A DNA stretch of 64,000 bases from Kibdelosporangium aridum. GTDB taxonomy: Bacteria > Actinomycetota > Actinomycetes > Mycobacteriales > Pseudonocardiaceae. Where the stretch lies: positions 248,001 to 312,000 of the forward strand of contig NZ_FWXV01000001.1 of the NCBI RefSeq assembly GCF_900176515.1, written 5' to 3'. Numbering within the stretch: the first letter of the stretch is position 1; every line of letters begins with the position of its first letter. The translations under genes were made by a program, and so were the position numbers. A model generated the notes under the pieces. The model searched no databases and was not told the DNA's origin. It was given only the letters and a program-made list of their open reading frames with translations. Of the stretch, positions 37,915 to 46,856 are shown piece by piece.

Positions 37915-40900
37915 ATGAGCAACGAACAGAAACTCCTTGATTACCTGAAGCGGGTCACTGCCGATCTGCACGAGACGCGCGAACGGCTGCGGAGCGCTGA
38001 GGCCTCCGCGGGCGCGCCGGTCGCTGTGGTGTCCATGGCGTGCCGGTATCCCGGCGGTGCGAACTCGCCGGAGGAGCTGTGGCAGCTCGTGGCCGACGAG
38101 GTCGACGCGATCACCGCGCTGCCCGCCGACCGGGGCTGGGGCGTCGCGGACGCCGAAGGCGGGTTCATCGACGACGCCGGGCATTTCGACGCCACGTTCT
38201 TCGGCATCACACCGCGTGAGGCGCTGGCGATGGACCCGCAGCAGCGGATCCTGCTGGAACTGGCGTGGGAAACGCTGGAGCGAGCGCGATTAGATCCAAC
38301 AGGGCTGCGGGGCAGCCGAACCGGCGTGTTCATCGGCGGTACCACGTCCGGCTACGGCCTTGACGGCAGCGCGGATCCCCAGCAGACCAAGGGATACGTG
38401 CTCACCGGCAGCGCCCCGAGTGTCCTTTCTGGACGGCTGGCGTACATGCTCGGTCTGGAAGGGCCTGCGCTCACCGTGGACACGGCGTGCTCGTCATCGC
38501 TGGTGGCCATGCACTTGGCCATGCAGTCGCTCAGGCGTGGTGAGTGCGATCTCGCGTTGGCTGGCGGCGTGACTGTGCTGACCAACCTCGCCGTGCTGGT
38601 CGACGCCAATGGCCTGGACGTGGACGCTTCTGCGTCGCGTTGCAAGGCGTTCGGTGAAGGCGCTGACGGCACCGCGTTCGCTGAGGGGGCGGGGCTGCTC
38701 GCGTTGGAGTTGTTGTCCGACGCGCAGCGCAACGGCCACGAGGTACTGGCTGTGCTGCAGGGCAGCGCCATCAACCAAGACGGTGCCAGCAACGGCCTCA
38801 CTTCACCGAGCACTGCCGCGCAGCAGCGGGTGATCCGTGACGCGCTTACGGCCGCCAAGCTGACGTCCGCTGATGTGGATGCCGTCGAGGCGCACGGCAC
38901 CGGCACCGCGCTGGGTGACCCGATCGAAGCCACCGCACTGCTGACCACCCTCGGCCAAGGCCGACCGGACGACCGCCCGCTGTATCTGGGCTCGATCAAG
39001 TCCAACATCGGGCACAGCCAGGCCGCCGCCGGGGTAGCCGGCGTGATCAAGATGGTGCACGCGATCCGCAACGGACTGCTGCCCCGCACGCTGCACGTGG
39101 AGCAGCCGACGTCCCATGTGGACTGGTCGACAGGTGCCGTGCAAGTGCTCACCGAGGCGCGACCATGGCCCGAGACCGGCCGTCCGCGCCGCGCCGGCGT
39201 GTCGTCGTTCGGGCTCAGCGGCACGAACGCGCACCTGATCATCGAAGAGCCGCCCACCGTCGAGCAAGCCGTTGTGCCACAGCGGGAAGCCACTGTCGTG
39301 CCGTGGTTGCTGTCGGCCAAGTCACCGGCCGCGCTGCGTGCACAGGCCGCCCGCATGCGCGCCTACATCGAGCGTGAAACGGAACTGGATCCCATCGATG
39401 TCGGTTACTCGCTGCTGACTACACGGAGCCTGTTCGGCCACCGGGCCGTGCTCGCCGCCGCCACGCTCAAGGACTTCTCCGTCCAGCTGGGCGCGCTGGC
39501 CGAGGGTGAGCTGCCGATCGGCACGCCCATGATCACCGACAGCAAACCGGTGTTCGTCTTCTCCGGTCAAGGCTCGCAATGGCCCGGTATGGGTGCCGCG
39601 CTCTACGCTGAGTCCGACGTCTTCGCGGCGAGCGTCCGTGACTGCGTCGCCGCCTTCGAGCCCTATGTGGACTTTTCGGTTGATGACGTCCTGCGGGGCG
39701 TCGAGGGCGCTGCCTCGATGGAGCGCCTCGATGTCGTCCAGCCGGTGCTGTTCACGATGATGGTGTCGCTGGCCGCGCTGTGGCGCTCCTACGGTATCGA
39801 ACCCGCCGCCGTTGTCGGCCACTCACAGGGCGAGGTCGCCGCTGCCTATGTCGCGGGCGGGCTCACCCTTGATGACGCCGCCCGAGTCATTGCCCTGCGG
39901 TCAAGTGCGCTGATGTACATCGCCGGACGGGGTGCCATGGCATCGGTGTCGCTGCCGCACTCCGAACTGACCGCGTTGGTCGAAGGGTGGGACGAACTCA
40001 CGGTCGCCGCCGTGAACGGTCCGGCGTTGGGCACGGTCGCCGGTGATCCGGAAGTGCTGGAGAAGTTCCTGGCGATGTGCGAGGAACGGCAAATCCGCAC
40101 GCGTCGCATCCCCGGCGCGCCAGGCGCTGGGCATTCGCCGCACGTGGAACCGTTGCGCGAGCAGCTTCTCCGCGACCTGGCCCCGATCCGGCCCGTGTCG
40201 GCCGACGTCGCCTTCTACTCCACGGTGACCGGCGACCGCATCGACACAGCGGAACTGACTGCTGACTACTGGTACCGCAACATGCGTCAGCCGGTGCTGT
40301 TCGAACCCGCTGTGCGGGCGCTGATCACGGCCGGGCACAACCTCGTGGTCGAGTCCACCCCGCACCCCGTTCTGCGTAACGCGGTGCACGCGATCGCCGA
40401 GCACAACGACATCGAGGTCCCGGTCATCGGCTCGCTGCGCCGCGATCTGGGTGGGATGCGGCAGTTCTTCACCGCTCTCGGCGAGGCCCACGGCAGCGGT
40501 GCCGTGATCGACTGGCCGGTGGCCTTCGAAGGCACCGACCCGCGGCCGGTCTCGCTTCCGGCCTACGCCTTCCAACGGACCCGGTACTGGCACGACCCCG
40601 CCGTTCAGCAGGACACGGTGGCCGGGAGCGACCCGATCGCCGAACGGTTCTGGGAGCTGGTGGGCGAGCAGGACCTGCCCGGGCTGGCCCAGCTGCTCGA
40701 CACCACCGACGAGGACGAGCTCGGCGTGGTGCTGCCCGCGTTGTCCCGCTGGCACAAGCAGCGCACTGAGGCGTCCACTGTGGAATCATGGCGGTACCGC
40801 GTGGAATGGCGGCCGGTGACCCTCGGTGCACGCGCCTCGCTCGCCGGTGACTGGCTCGTCCTGGTCCCCGCGGAGGGCGACGAGGACGCCACCGCGATCG

Positions 40901-43299
40901 TTCGTGCCATGACCGCGCGTGGTGCCCGTGTCCATGAACTCCCGTTGTCCGGAGCCGGACTAAGCCGGGAAACACTCGCCGCTCAGCTGTCCGAACTGGA
41001 CGAAGTGAGCGGTGTGGTGTCGTTGCTGGCCTTCGACTCACGGCCGCATCCCGGCCATCGTTTCCTGCCAGCCGCCGTGCTCAACGGACTTGCCGTGATC
41101 CAAGCGCTCGACGGTCACAATGCTCCACTGTGGATGGTGACGCGCAACGCGGTCGCTGTCGATGCGCCCGACCCCGCGCAGGCCGCGTTGTGGGGGCTCG
41201 GGATGTCCGCGGCGCTGGAGTACCCGGCGCGGTGGGGCGGAATGATCGACATCACCCCGGCGCCGACCGAGCGGACGCTGAACCTGCTCACCGACGCACT
41301 CGCCGGGGGCGACGAAGACCAGATCGCGCTGCGCGCCGGAGGGGCGTTCGGCCGCCGCGTGGTCCACGCCCCCGTGAAGGACGAACCCGTGCAGCGCTAC
41401 AAGCCTGCCGGAACCGTGCTGATCACCGGAGGTACCGGTGGACTCGGCGGGCACGTCACCCGCTGGCTGGCCGCCGGCGGAGCGGAGCATTTGGTGCTCA
41501 CCAGCAGGCGGGGCAGCGACGCGCCTGGCGCGGCCGAACTGGAGGCTGAGCTGACCGCGCTCGGCGCGAAGGTCACGATCGTCGCCTGCGACGTGGCCGA
41601 CCGTGAGTCGCTGGTCGACCTGCTCGACACCTTGCCGCCATTGTCCGCTGTGGTGCACACGGCGGGTATCGCCCCGTCCATCTCGCTGGAGGAGACCACG
41701 CCGGACGTGCTCGCCGAGGTGTTCGCGGGCAAGGTCACTGGCGCCGAGCTGCTCGACGAGCTGCTGGCGGACACGTTGGAGGCGTTCGTGCTGTTCTCCT
41801 CCTGCGCCGGAGTCTGGGGCGGGATCGGGCAGGGCGCGTACGCGGCCAGCAATGCCCAGCTGGACGCCATCGCGCAGCGGCGCCGTGCCCGCGGGGCGGC
41901 TGCGACATCGGTCGCGTGGGGCGCATGGGACGGCGACGGGCTCGCCCTCGTCGGGCCCTTCAAGGAGGCCATGCGGCGTCGCGGTGTCCTGCCGATGCAG
42001 CCAGAACTTGCCGTACGTGCCTTGGCGCAAGCCATGGACCACGGCGAGACCACGCTGGCCATCACCGACATGGACTGGTCGGTGTTCGCCCCGGTGTTCA
42101 CCACCGCCCGCCCGAGCAAGCTGTTCACCGAACTGCCCGAGGCGAACCCGGCAACCAGCACAGAAACGGGTGAGACGACGGCGTCCCTCGCCGAGCGTGT
42201 GCAGAGTTTGCCTGCCGCGCAACGACTTCCGTTCGTGGTCGACACCGTCCGGACGGTCGCCGCTGCCGTGCTGGGGTACTCCGACGCGGACATCCTCGAG
42301 CCGGACACCCGGCTGATCGAGGCCGGGTTCGACTCGCTGACCGCTGTGGACTTGGCCCGGCGTCTCAGCACACGCATCGGGCACCGCGTCCGCACCACGG
42401 CCGTGTTCGAGTTCGGCACCGCTGCCGAACTCGCTGGGCACCTGCTGTCACTGCTGGGCGAGCAACCCTCTGAGTCGGCATCACCGACGGTCGGCACGCT
42501 CAGCGTTCTCTATGAACGGGCTGGGGAACTGGGCCGGGTCGACGACTTCATCGCGCTGCTCAACACCGCGGCCACGTTCCTGCCCACCTTCGACAGCGCT
42601 GAAGACCCGGCTGTCGATCCGGCTCCGGTGCGGCTGGCCCAGGGCCAAGGGCGGACTCGGCTGGTGTGCGTTCCGCCGTTCGTCGGCAAGACCGGACCGC
42701 AGACGTACTCCCGGTTCGCGGGGGAGCTGCGGGACGAACGCGACCTGTTCGTGTTGCCGCTGCTGGGTTTCCGTACCGGTGAACCGCTGCCTGCGAGCGC
42801 TGAGGCGTTGCTGGACGTCCACCTCACCGCGATCCGCGACCACATCGGCGACGGGCCATTGGCCCTTGTCGGCTACTCCTCCGGAGGAGTCATCGCCCAC
42901 GCGTTGGCCGCTCGTCTGGAGAACGAGGGCGTACGGCCGGAAGCCGTGATCCTGCTCGACACGTACTCGCAGTTGGATCGCGGAACGATGGAAGAGGCCA
43001 TGGATGACACCTGGCGCGGGCTCATTGAGCGCGACCGCAGCGCCGATGATGCTTGGGGTGAGGCCTGGCTGACGGCCATGGGCCGCTATTTCAACCTGGA
43101 CTGGACCCCGAGGCCGGTCTCGGCGCCGACGTTGCTGGTCCGTGCCGCCGACCCGCTGGGTGAGGGCGGTCAGCCGACCTGGCCGTTGCCGCACACCACC
43201 CTCGACGTTCCGGGCAACCACTTCCGGATCATGGAGGACATGGCCGCGAGCACCGCTCGCGCGGTGGACGGCTGGCTCGCTGAGGAGATCGAACACTGA
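37915..43299 (+). CDS. Terminal modular PKS: KS-AT(atypical)-KR-ACP-TE
   Basis: 1794 aa. ATG 37915 gives [19 protein letters not shown], an N-terminal docking helix, with GAGGGA (37905-37910) just upstream and only 16 bp after the previous stop, so it is co-transcribed. KS from ~35 (Cys192), more divergent than the other KSs after its active site. AT has RLDVVQ and GHSQGE (Ser637) as in methylmalonyl ATs, but GAGH (737-740) where YASH is expected, which points to a larger or unusual extender. Then a dimerisation element (~903-955), an A-type KR (Trp1301, no LDD), ACP (Ser1474) and a thioesterase with GYSSGG (Ser1655), Asp1682 and His1769 as the likely triad. The TE should release the chain as a macrolactone. 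Codon 126 is TTA, a rare codon. The 3' end is followed by short tandem copies of its last codons. Confidence 0.97.
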   Translation: MSNEQKLLDYLKRVTADLHETRERLRSAEASAGAPVAVVSMACRYPGGANSPEELWQLVADEVDAITALPADRGWGVADAEGGFIDDAGHFDATFFGITPREALAMDPQQRILLELAWETLERARLDPTGLRGSRTGVFIGGTTSGYGLDGSADPQQTKGYVLTGSAPSVLSGRLAYMLGLEGPALTVDTACSSSLVAMHLAMQSLRRGECDLALAGGVTVLTNLAVLVDANGLDVDASASRCKAFGEGADGTAFAEGAGLLALELLSDAQRNGHEVLAVLQGSAINQDGASNGLTSPSTAAQQRVIRDALTAAKLTSADVDAVEAHGTGTALGDPIEATALLTTLGQGRPDDRPLYLGSIKSNIGHSQAAAGVAGVIKMVHAIRNGLLPRTLHVEQPTSHVDWSTGAVQVLTEARPWPETGRPRRAGVSSFGLSGTNAHLIIEEPPTVEQAVVPQREATVVPWLLSAKSPAALRAQAARMRAYIERETELDPIDVGYSLLTTRSLFGHRAVLAAATLKDFSVQLGALAEGELPIGTPMITDSKPVFVFSGQGSQWPGMGAALYAESDVFAASVRDCVAAFEPYVDFSVDDVLRGVEGAASMERLDVVQPVLFTMMVSLAALWRSYGIEPAAVVGHSQGEVAAAYVAGGLTLDDAARVIALRSSALMYIAGRGAMASVSLPHSELTALVEGWDELTVAAVNGPALGTVAGDPEVLEKFLAMCEERQIRTRRIPGAPGAGHSPHVEPLREQLLRDLAPIRPVSADVAFYSTVTGDRIDTAELTADYWYRNMRQPVLFEPAVRALITAGHNLVVESTPHPVLRNAVHAIAEHNDIEVPVIGSLRRDLGGMRQFFTALGEAHGSGAVIDWPVAFEGTDPRPVSLPAYAFQRTRYWHDPAVQQDTVAGSDPIAERFWELVGEQDLPGLAQLLDTTDEDELGVVLPALSRWHKQRTEASTVESWRYRVEWRPVTLGARASLAGDWLVLVPAEGDEDATAIVRAMTARGARVHELPLSGAGLSRETLAAQLSELDEVSGVVSLLAFDSRPHPGHRFLPAAVLNGLAVIQALDGHNAPLWMVTRNAVAVDAPDPAQAALWGLGMSAALEYPARWGGMIDITPAPTERTLNLLTDALAGGDEDQIALRAGGAFGRRVVHAPVKDEPVQRYKPAGTVLITGGTGGLGGHVTRWLAAGGAEHLVLTSRRGSDAPGAAELEAELTALGAKVTIVACDVADRESLVDLLDTLPPLSAVVHTAGIAPSISLEETTPDVLAEVFAGKVTGAELLDELLADTLEAFVLFSSCAGVWGGIGQGAYAASNAQLDAIAQRRRARGAAATSVAWGAWDGDGLALVGPFKEAMRRRGVLPMQPELAVRALAQAMDHGETTLAITDMDWSVFAPVFTTARPSKLFTELPEANPATSTETGETTASLAERVQSLPAAQRLPFVVDTVRTVAAAVLGYSDADILEPDTRLIEAGFDSLTAVDLARRLSTRIGHRVRTTAVFEFGTAAELAGHLLSLLGEQPSESASPTVGTLSVLYERAGELGRVDDFIALLNTAATFLPTFDSAEDPAVDPAPVRLAQGQGRTRLVCVPPFVGKTGPQTYSRFAGELRDERDLFVLPLLGFRTGEPLPASAEALLDVHLTAIRDHIGDGPLALVGYSSGGVIAHALAARLENEGVRPEAVILLDTYSQLDRGTMEEAMDDTWRGLIERDRSADDAWGEAWLTAMGRYFNLDWTPRPVSAPTLLVRAADPLGEGGQPTWPLPHTTLDVPGNHFRIMEDMAASTARAVDGWLAEEIEH

Positions 43300-43331
43300 G
43301 GAAATTGAACACTGAGGAAATTGAACACTGA
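43291..43331 (+). repeat. 16-bp tandem repeat spanning the PKS stop codon
   Basis: GAACACTGAGGAAATT occurs twice in tandem (43291-43306 and 43307-43322), followed by a partial third copy (43323-43331). The first copy contains the last codons and stop of the terminal PKS gene, so the repeat is probably a slippage duplication of the gene's 3' end. Confidence 0.85.
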
Positions 43332-43352
43332 TGCAATGGGGGAAGAACTCCG

Positions 43353-43387
43353 GGCCGGTGGGTGTCACCAGTCGCCACCCACCGGCC
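43353..43387 (+). terminator. Strong hairpin, PKS terminator
   Basis: A perfect 12-bp stem, GGCCGGTGGGTG (43353-43364) with CACCCACCGGCC (43376-43387), has an 11-nt loop and lies 54 bp after the PKS stop. It sits between convergent genes and could act in both directions. Confidence 0.7.
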
Positions 43388-43394
43388 GGAGCGC

Positions 43395-43428
43395 TGTGGA
43401 CCGTGGCGGACGTCCGGCACGGTCCACA
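43395..43428. terminator. Second hairpin between convergent genes
   Basis: A perfect 11-bp stem, TGTGGACCGTG (43395-43405) with CACGGTCCACA (43418-43428), lies 21 bp beyond the stop codon of the minus-strand ureohydrolase. It is well placed to terminate that gene and to back up the PKS terminator. Confidence 0.65.
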
Positions 43429-43448
43429 ACCCACCCGGGCGAGATCCC

Positions 43449-44567
43449 TCAGCCCCGCAGAGCGAAGGGGATCTCGCCCGAGGCGACTGGGTGCATGTAG
43501 TTACGTGTGTGGATGCCTGCCTTGCGCATGGCCAGCCCGCTGATCGCCTCGAGGATCACGCGGCGCGCCAGTAATGCTGTGTGGTAGCCGGGGTCCAGGT
43601 GCGGCGCGATCTCGACCACGTCGAGACCGACCACCGGCATTTCGTGGCACAGCCTGCGGAACGTCGTCAGGATCTCCCTGCCGGTCAATCCGCCTGGTTC
43701 CGGGGTTCCGGTGCCCGGTGCGTACGCGGGGTCCACCACGTCGATGTCCAGCGAGACGTAGACGACCTCGGCCCGCTCGGTGGCCTCGTCGATCACCTTG
43801 TCGACCACCGCGGACAGGCCGATCCGCTCGATCTCGGCCATGAAGTGCGTGTGGATGCCGGCTTTGCGCATCCAGTTGAACAGCTGGTTGTCCGGCGAGC
43901 CGGGGGTACGGATCCCGGCCTGCACGATGTTGTGGCCGGGGATGCCCAGCTCGTTGATCAGCCGCCAGATGGTGGTGGCGTGAGTCTTGGTGTGCCCGTA
44001 GATCTCTTCGTGGCAGTCCGGGTGGGCGTCGAAGTGCACGACGGCGAGCTTGTCCTTGCCGTACTTCTCCGTTAGCGCCCGGACGCTGGGCACCATGACG
44101 GAGTGGTCTCCGCCCATGATCACCGGCACCGCGCCGACGTCCAGTACCTCGGAGACCACCTCGCCGATCGTTCGCTCGGTGTTCTCGATGCTCCACAGGT
44201 CCACGGCGGCGTCGCCGTAGTCCACCACGGTCAGCTCGCTGAACGGCTTCACGCGGCTGCTGGCGTTGACCAGCTCGCTGGTGTTGTTGAACAGGTATCT
44301 CTCGTCGGCGCGCAGCGCCCGTGGGCCGAAAGCGGCGCCCCGGTGTCCGGTAGACGTGTCCACCGGGGCCCCCAGTATCGCCACGTCCACGTTGCCAGCC
44401 CGCAGGTCCTCAGGGGTGAGGCAGACCGGCAGGCTCATGAACGTCGGAATGCCGACGTACGCGGGCTGATTTTCGTTCCGGTGTAAATTCACCAGTCCCG
44501 GAGTGCGAGGTAAGGCGGAACGCTGCTCGACCGGAAAAGGCCAGCCTGCACTGTTCGAAGAATCCAC
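43449..44567 (-). CDS. Agmatinase/arginase-family amidinohydrolase (ureohydrolase)
   Basis: 372 aa; GTG start with a GGGGG ribosome site about 8 nt upstream. It carries the full binuclear Mn site of the ureohydrolase family: GGDHS (His155), HFDAHPDC (Asp180, His182, Asp184) and SLDIDVVDP (Asp274, Asp276), plus the PGTGTPEPGG stretch typical of agmatinase and guanidinobutyrase. The family releases urea from a guanidino group to leave an amine. In amino-marginolactone clusters (desertomycin type) an enzyme of this kind removes the amidino group of the 4-guanidinobutyryl starter late in synthesis. Convergence with the terminal PKS gene makes the same role likely here. The alternative is catabolism of agmatine or 4-guanidinobutyrate. 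It may be transcribed together with the small membrane-protein gene 74 bp upstream. Confidence 0.9.
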   Translation of the reverse strand: MDSSNSAGWPFPVEQRSALPRTPGLVNLHRNENQPAYVGIPTFMSLPVCLTPEDLRAGNVDVAILGAPVDTSTGHRGAAFGPRALRADERYLFNNTSELVNASSRVKPFSELTVVDYGDAAVDLWSIENTERTIGEVVSEVLDVGAVPVIMGGDHSVMVPSVRALTEKYGKDKLAVVHFDAHPDCHEEIYGHTKTHATTIWRLINELGIPGHNIVQAGIRTPGSPDNQLFNWMRKAGIHTHFMAEIERIGLSAVVDKVIDEATERAEVVYVSLDIDVVDPAYAPGTGTPEPGGLTGREILTTFRRLCHEMPVVGLDVVEIAPHLDPGYHTALLARRVILEAISGLAMRKAGIHTRNYMHPVASGEIPFALRG

Positions 44568-44641
44568 TTCACAGCCCCCGAAATCGATGCCGTCCGAAAC
44601 CCTGTCTGTTGCTGGGCCCTCGCTGCCCAGTGCCAGCCGCC

Positions 44642-44845
44642 CTATCGCTTGGCCTTGGTCAGGTACTTGCCGCCGACCAGGAGTGCGCCGATCACGATGA
44701 GCCCAATGCTGATGGGAATCTCGAAACCGTTGAACGCGTCGATGTAGTTCACCAGGAACCAGCTCTTTCCGCCGTCGTCCTGGAGGTTGTTGATGAGTCC
44801 GCCGATGCCCTGGACGGCGAACAGGATCCCGATGATTTCGAGCAT
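44642..44845 (-). CDS. Small hypothetical membrane protein, 67 aa
   Basis: Begins MLEIIGILFAVQGIGGLINN, has a short charged or polar middle (DDGGKSW), and ends with a second hydrophobic segment (ISIGLIVIGALLVGGKYL) and a basic tail KAKR, so it probably crosses the membrane twice. GGGAGGA lies 7 nt upstream of the ATG, which supports a real gene. I do not recognise a family. It is upstream of the amidinohydrolase on the same strand and divergent from the ABC transporter, so a role near export or immunity is possible but not shown. Confidence 0.7.
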   Translation of the reverse strand: MLEIIGILFAVQGIGGLINNLQDDGGKSWFLVNYIDAFNGFEIPISIGLIVIGALLVGGKYLTKAKR

Positions 44846-44928
44846 TTCAATGTCCTCCCAAAACTCTTTGCTGACATGACTGTAGGGCGGGGCGGCACCG
44901 GCGGTGAATCGTCAATCGGTAGCGGTGA

Positions 44929-44946
44929 GCTCATCACTTCGGAGGA
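44929..44946 (+). promoter_or_regulatory. Conserved motif upstream of the ABC transporter
   Basis: GCTCATCACTTCGGAGGA lies 88 bp before the ATPase gene in the divergent gap 44846-45033. It recurs with one change at 46823-46840 at the start of the histidine kinase gene. The rest of this gap shows only the ribosome site GAGGAGG at about 45022-45028. The motif is a candidate operator for the adjacent response regulator. Confidence 0.5.
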
Positions 44947-45033
44947 GTACCCCGCTCGCCAGATTCAATCTCGCGGCCGAGCCCGCCGATCTCGCGCCTC
45001 ACAGGTGACGGGCAGAGTACGAGGAGGACGAGG

Positions 45034-46011
45034 ATGGATACGAGGCTGACCGGTCCGGCGATCGAGACGGCCGGGCTGGTGAAGGCCTTCGGTGCGCACC
45101 GGGCACTGGACGGGCTGGACATGGTGGTTCCCGCGGGCACGGTCTACGGGCTGCTGGGACCCAACGGGGCGGGTAAGTCCACCGCGGTGAAGGTGCTGGC
45201 CACCCTGCTGGCCCCGAGCAGCGGCACGGCCCGGGTATTCGGCCATGACGTGACGCGGGAGCCGGACGCGGTGCGCTCCAGGCTGAGCGTCACCGGTCAG
45301 TACGCCTCCCTGGACGACGTCCTCACCGGGCAGGAGAACCTGGTCATGCTGGCCAGGCTGTTCGGCTACGGCAAGAAGGGCGCCACGCAGCGCGCCGCCC
45401 GCCTGCTCGAAGCGTTCCAGCTGACCGACGCGGGCGGCAGGCAGGTGATGACCTACTCCGGCGGCATGCGTCGCAGGCTGGACATCGCCGCCAGCGTCAT
45501 CCAGTCGCCCGACCTGCTGATCCTCGACGAACCCACGACCGGTCTGGACCCGCGCAGCCGCGGCGACGTCTGGGAGATCGTCCGCGGGATCGTCGCCGAG
45601 GGCGCCACCGTGCTGCTGACCACCCAGTACCTGGAGGAGGCCGACCAGCTGGCCGACCGGGTGGCCGTGATCGACCGCGGCCGGATGGTCGCCGAGGGCA
45701 CGCCGGGTGAGCTCAAGGCGTCCGCCGGGTCGGGAACCATCCACGTCCGGCTGACCGACGCGCAGGGCTGCGACGCCGCCGAAGCCGTCATCGCCCGCAC
45801 GCTGAGCACTCCGGTCCGGTCGAAGTCCGATCCGCTCGTGCTCACCGCGCTGGTCGCGGCCGAAGGCGCCGAGAAGCAGGCCGCCGCGGTGCTCGCCGAG
45901 CTCGCCGAGGCCGGGATCGCGGTCGACAACTTCACCCTGGGCAGGCCCAGCCTCGACGAGGTCTTCCTGGCTCTCACCGATCGCAATGAAGGACAGGAGG
46001 TCGCGCGATGA
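45034..46011 (+). CDS. ABC transporter ATP-binding protein, DrrA-like
   Basis: 325 aa; ATG with GAGGAGG upstream. One nucleotide-binding domain with Walker [10 protein letters not shown], signature [10 protein letters not shown], Walker [13 protein letters not shown], and a ~90-residue C-terminal extension, as in the DrrA family of drug exporters (daunorubicin-resistance type). It ends in a 4-bp ATGA overlap with the permease gene, so the two are translationally coupled and form one exporter. Given the PKS cluster next door, export of, or self-protection from, the macrolide is the likely role. The substrate cannot be read from sequence. Confidence 0.95.
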   Translation: MDTRLTGPAIETAGLVKAFGAHRALDGLDMVVPAGTVYGLLGPNGAGKSTAVKVLATLLAPSSGTARVFGHDVTREPDAVRSRLSVTGQYASLDDVLTGQENLVMLARLFGYGKKGATQRAARLLEAFQLTDAGGRQVMTYSGGMRRRLDIAASVIQSPDLLILDEPTTGLDPRSRGDVWEIVRGIVAEGATVLLTTQYLEEADQLADRVAVIDRGRMVAEGTPGELKASAGSGTIHVRLTDAQGCDAAEAVIARTLSTPVRSKSDPLVLTALVAAEGAEKQAAAVLAELAEAGIAVDNFTLGRPSLDEVFLALTDRNEGQEVAR

Positions 46012-46817
46012 GCACTCCCGCGCTGCAGTCCGTGCTCACCGAGGGCAAGCGGATGCCCCGGCCCAGCGCCTGGTCGGCGTCGCTGACCTTCGGCTGGCGC
46101 TCGATGCTCAAGATCAAGCACATCCCCGAGCAGATCTTCGACGTCACCGCGTTCCCCATTCTGATGACGCTGATGTTCACCTACCTGTTCGGCGGCGCTG
46201 TGGCCGGCTCGACCGGGGACTACCTGCAGTTCCTGCTGCCCGGCATGCTGGTCACCAGCGTCACGATGATCACCATGTACACCGGGACCGGGGTCAACAG
46301 CGACATCAACAAGGGGATCTTCGACCGGATCAGGACCCTGCCGGTGTGGCGGCCCGCGGCGTTGGTCGGTGCCCTGCTCGGTGACGTGGTCCGCTACTCG
46401 ATGGCCACCGTGACCATCCTGCTGCTCGGCCTGCTGATGGGGTTCCGGCCGGAAGGCGGGCCGCTGCACTGGCTCGCCGCGATCGGCGTGCTGCTGGTGT
46501 TCGCGTTCGCCTTCTCGTGGATCTGGACGATGTTCGGGCTGCTGCTGCGCTCGGAGAAATCCGTGATGAGCGTGAGCATGCTGGTCATCATGCCCGCGAC
46601 GTTCCTGAGCAACGTCTATGTCCTTCCGGACACCATGCCGGACTGGCTGCGAACAATGGTGAGCGCGAACCCGATCACCCACGCCGTGTCCGCCGTGCGT
46701 GGTTTGCTGGCCGGGCAGGTGCCGGGCGGCTGGATCCTTTCCACCCTGGCCTACGCGGCCGGGATCACGGTGGTCTTTGGCCTGATCAGCATGCGGCTGT
46801 ATAACAAGAGGGAATGA
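46008..46817 (+). CDS. ABC-2 type transporter permease, DrrB-like
   Basis: 269 aa. About six hydrophobic segments follow a cytoplasmic N-terminus (~residues 1-40). The conserved ABC-2 region [22 protein letters not shown] is present, and a [17 protein letters not shown] loop precedes the last membrane segments, as in DrrB proteins. It partners the ATPase gene that overlaps its start. A candidate operator and the two-component genes follow directly, so regulation by that system is likely. Confidence 0.93.
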   Translation: MSTPALQSVLTEGKRMPRPSAWSASLTFGWRSMLKIKHIPEQIFDVTAFPILMTLMFTYLFGGAVAGSTGDYLQFLLPGMLVTSVTMITMYTGTGVNSDINKGIFDRIRTLPVWRPAALVGALLGDVVRYSMATVTILLLGLLMGFRPEGGPLHWLAAIGVLLVFAFAFSWIWTMFGLLLRSEKSVMSVSMLVIMPATFLSNVYVLPDTMPDWLRTMVSANPITHAVSAVRGLLAGQVPGGWILSTLAYAAGITVVFGLISMRLYNKRE

Positions 46818-46822
46818 CGTCC

Positions 46823-46840
46823 GCTCATTACTTCGGAGGA
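46823..46840 (+). promoter_or_regulatory. Second copy of the ABC-upstream motif, at the histidine kinase gene start
   Basis: GCTCATTACTTCGGAGGA differs at one base from the copy at 44929-44946. Its GGAGGA could be taken for a ribosome site, but its conservation at a different distance from the ABC start suggests a protein-binding site. This argues against a translation start immediately after it. Confidence 0.5.
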
Positions 46841-46856
46841 TGTGCGCCTTCCGGCC

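Noticed and set aside
46842..46856. GTG 46842 as the histidine kinase start
   Set aside because: GGAGGA is only 1-2 nt upstream, too close, and it is part of a motif conserved upstream of the ABC genes.
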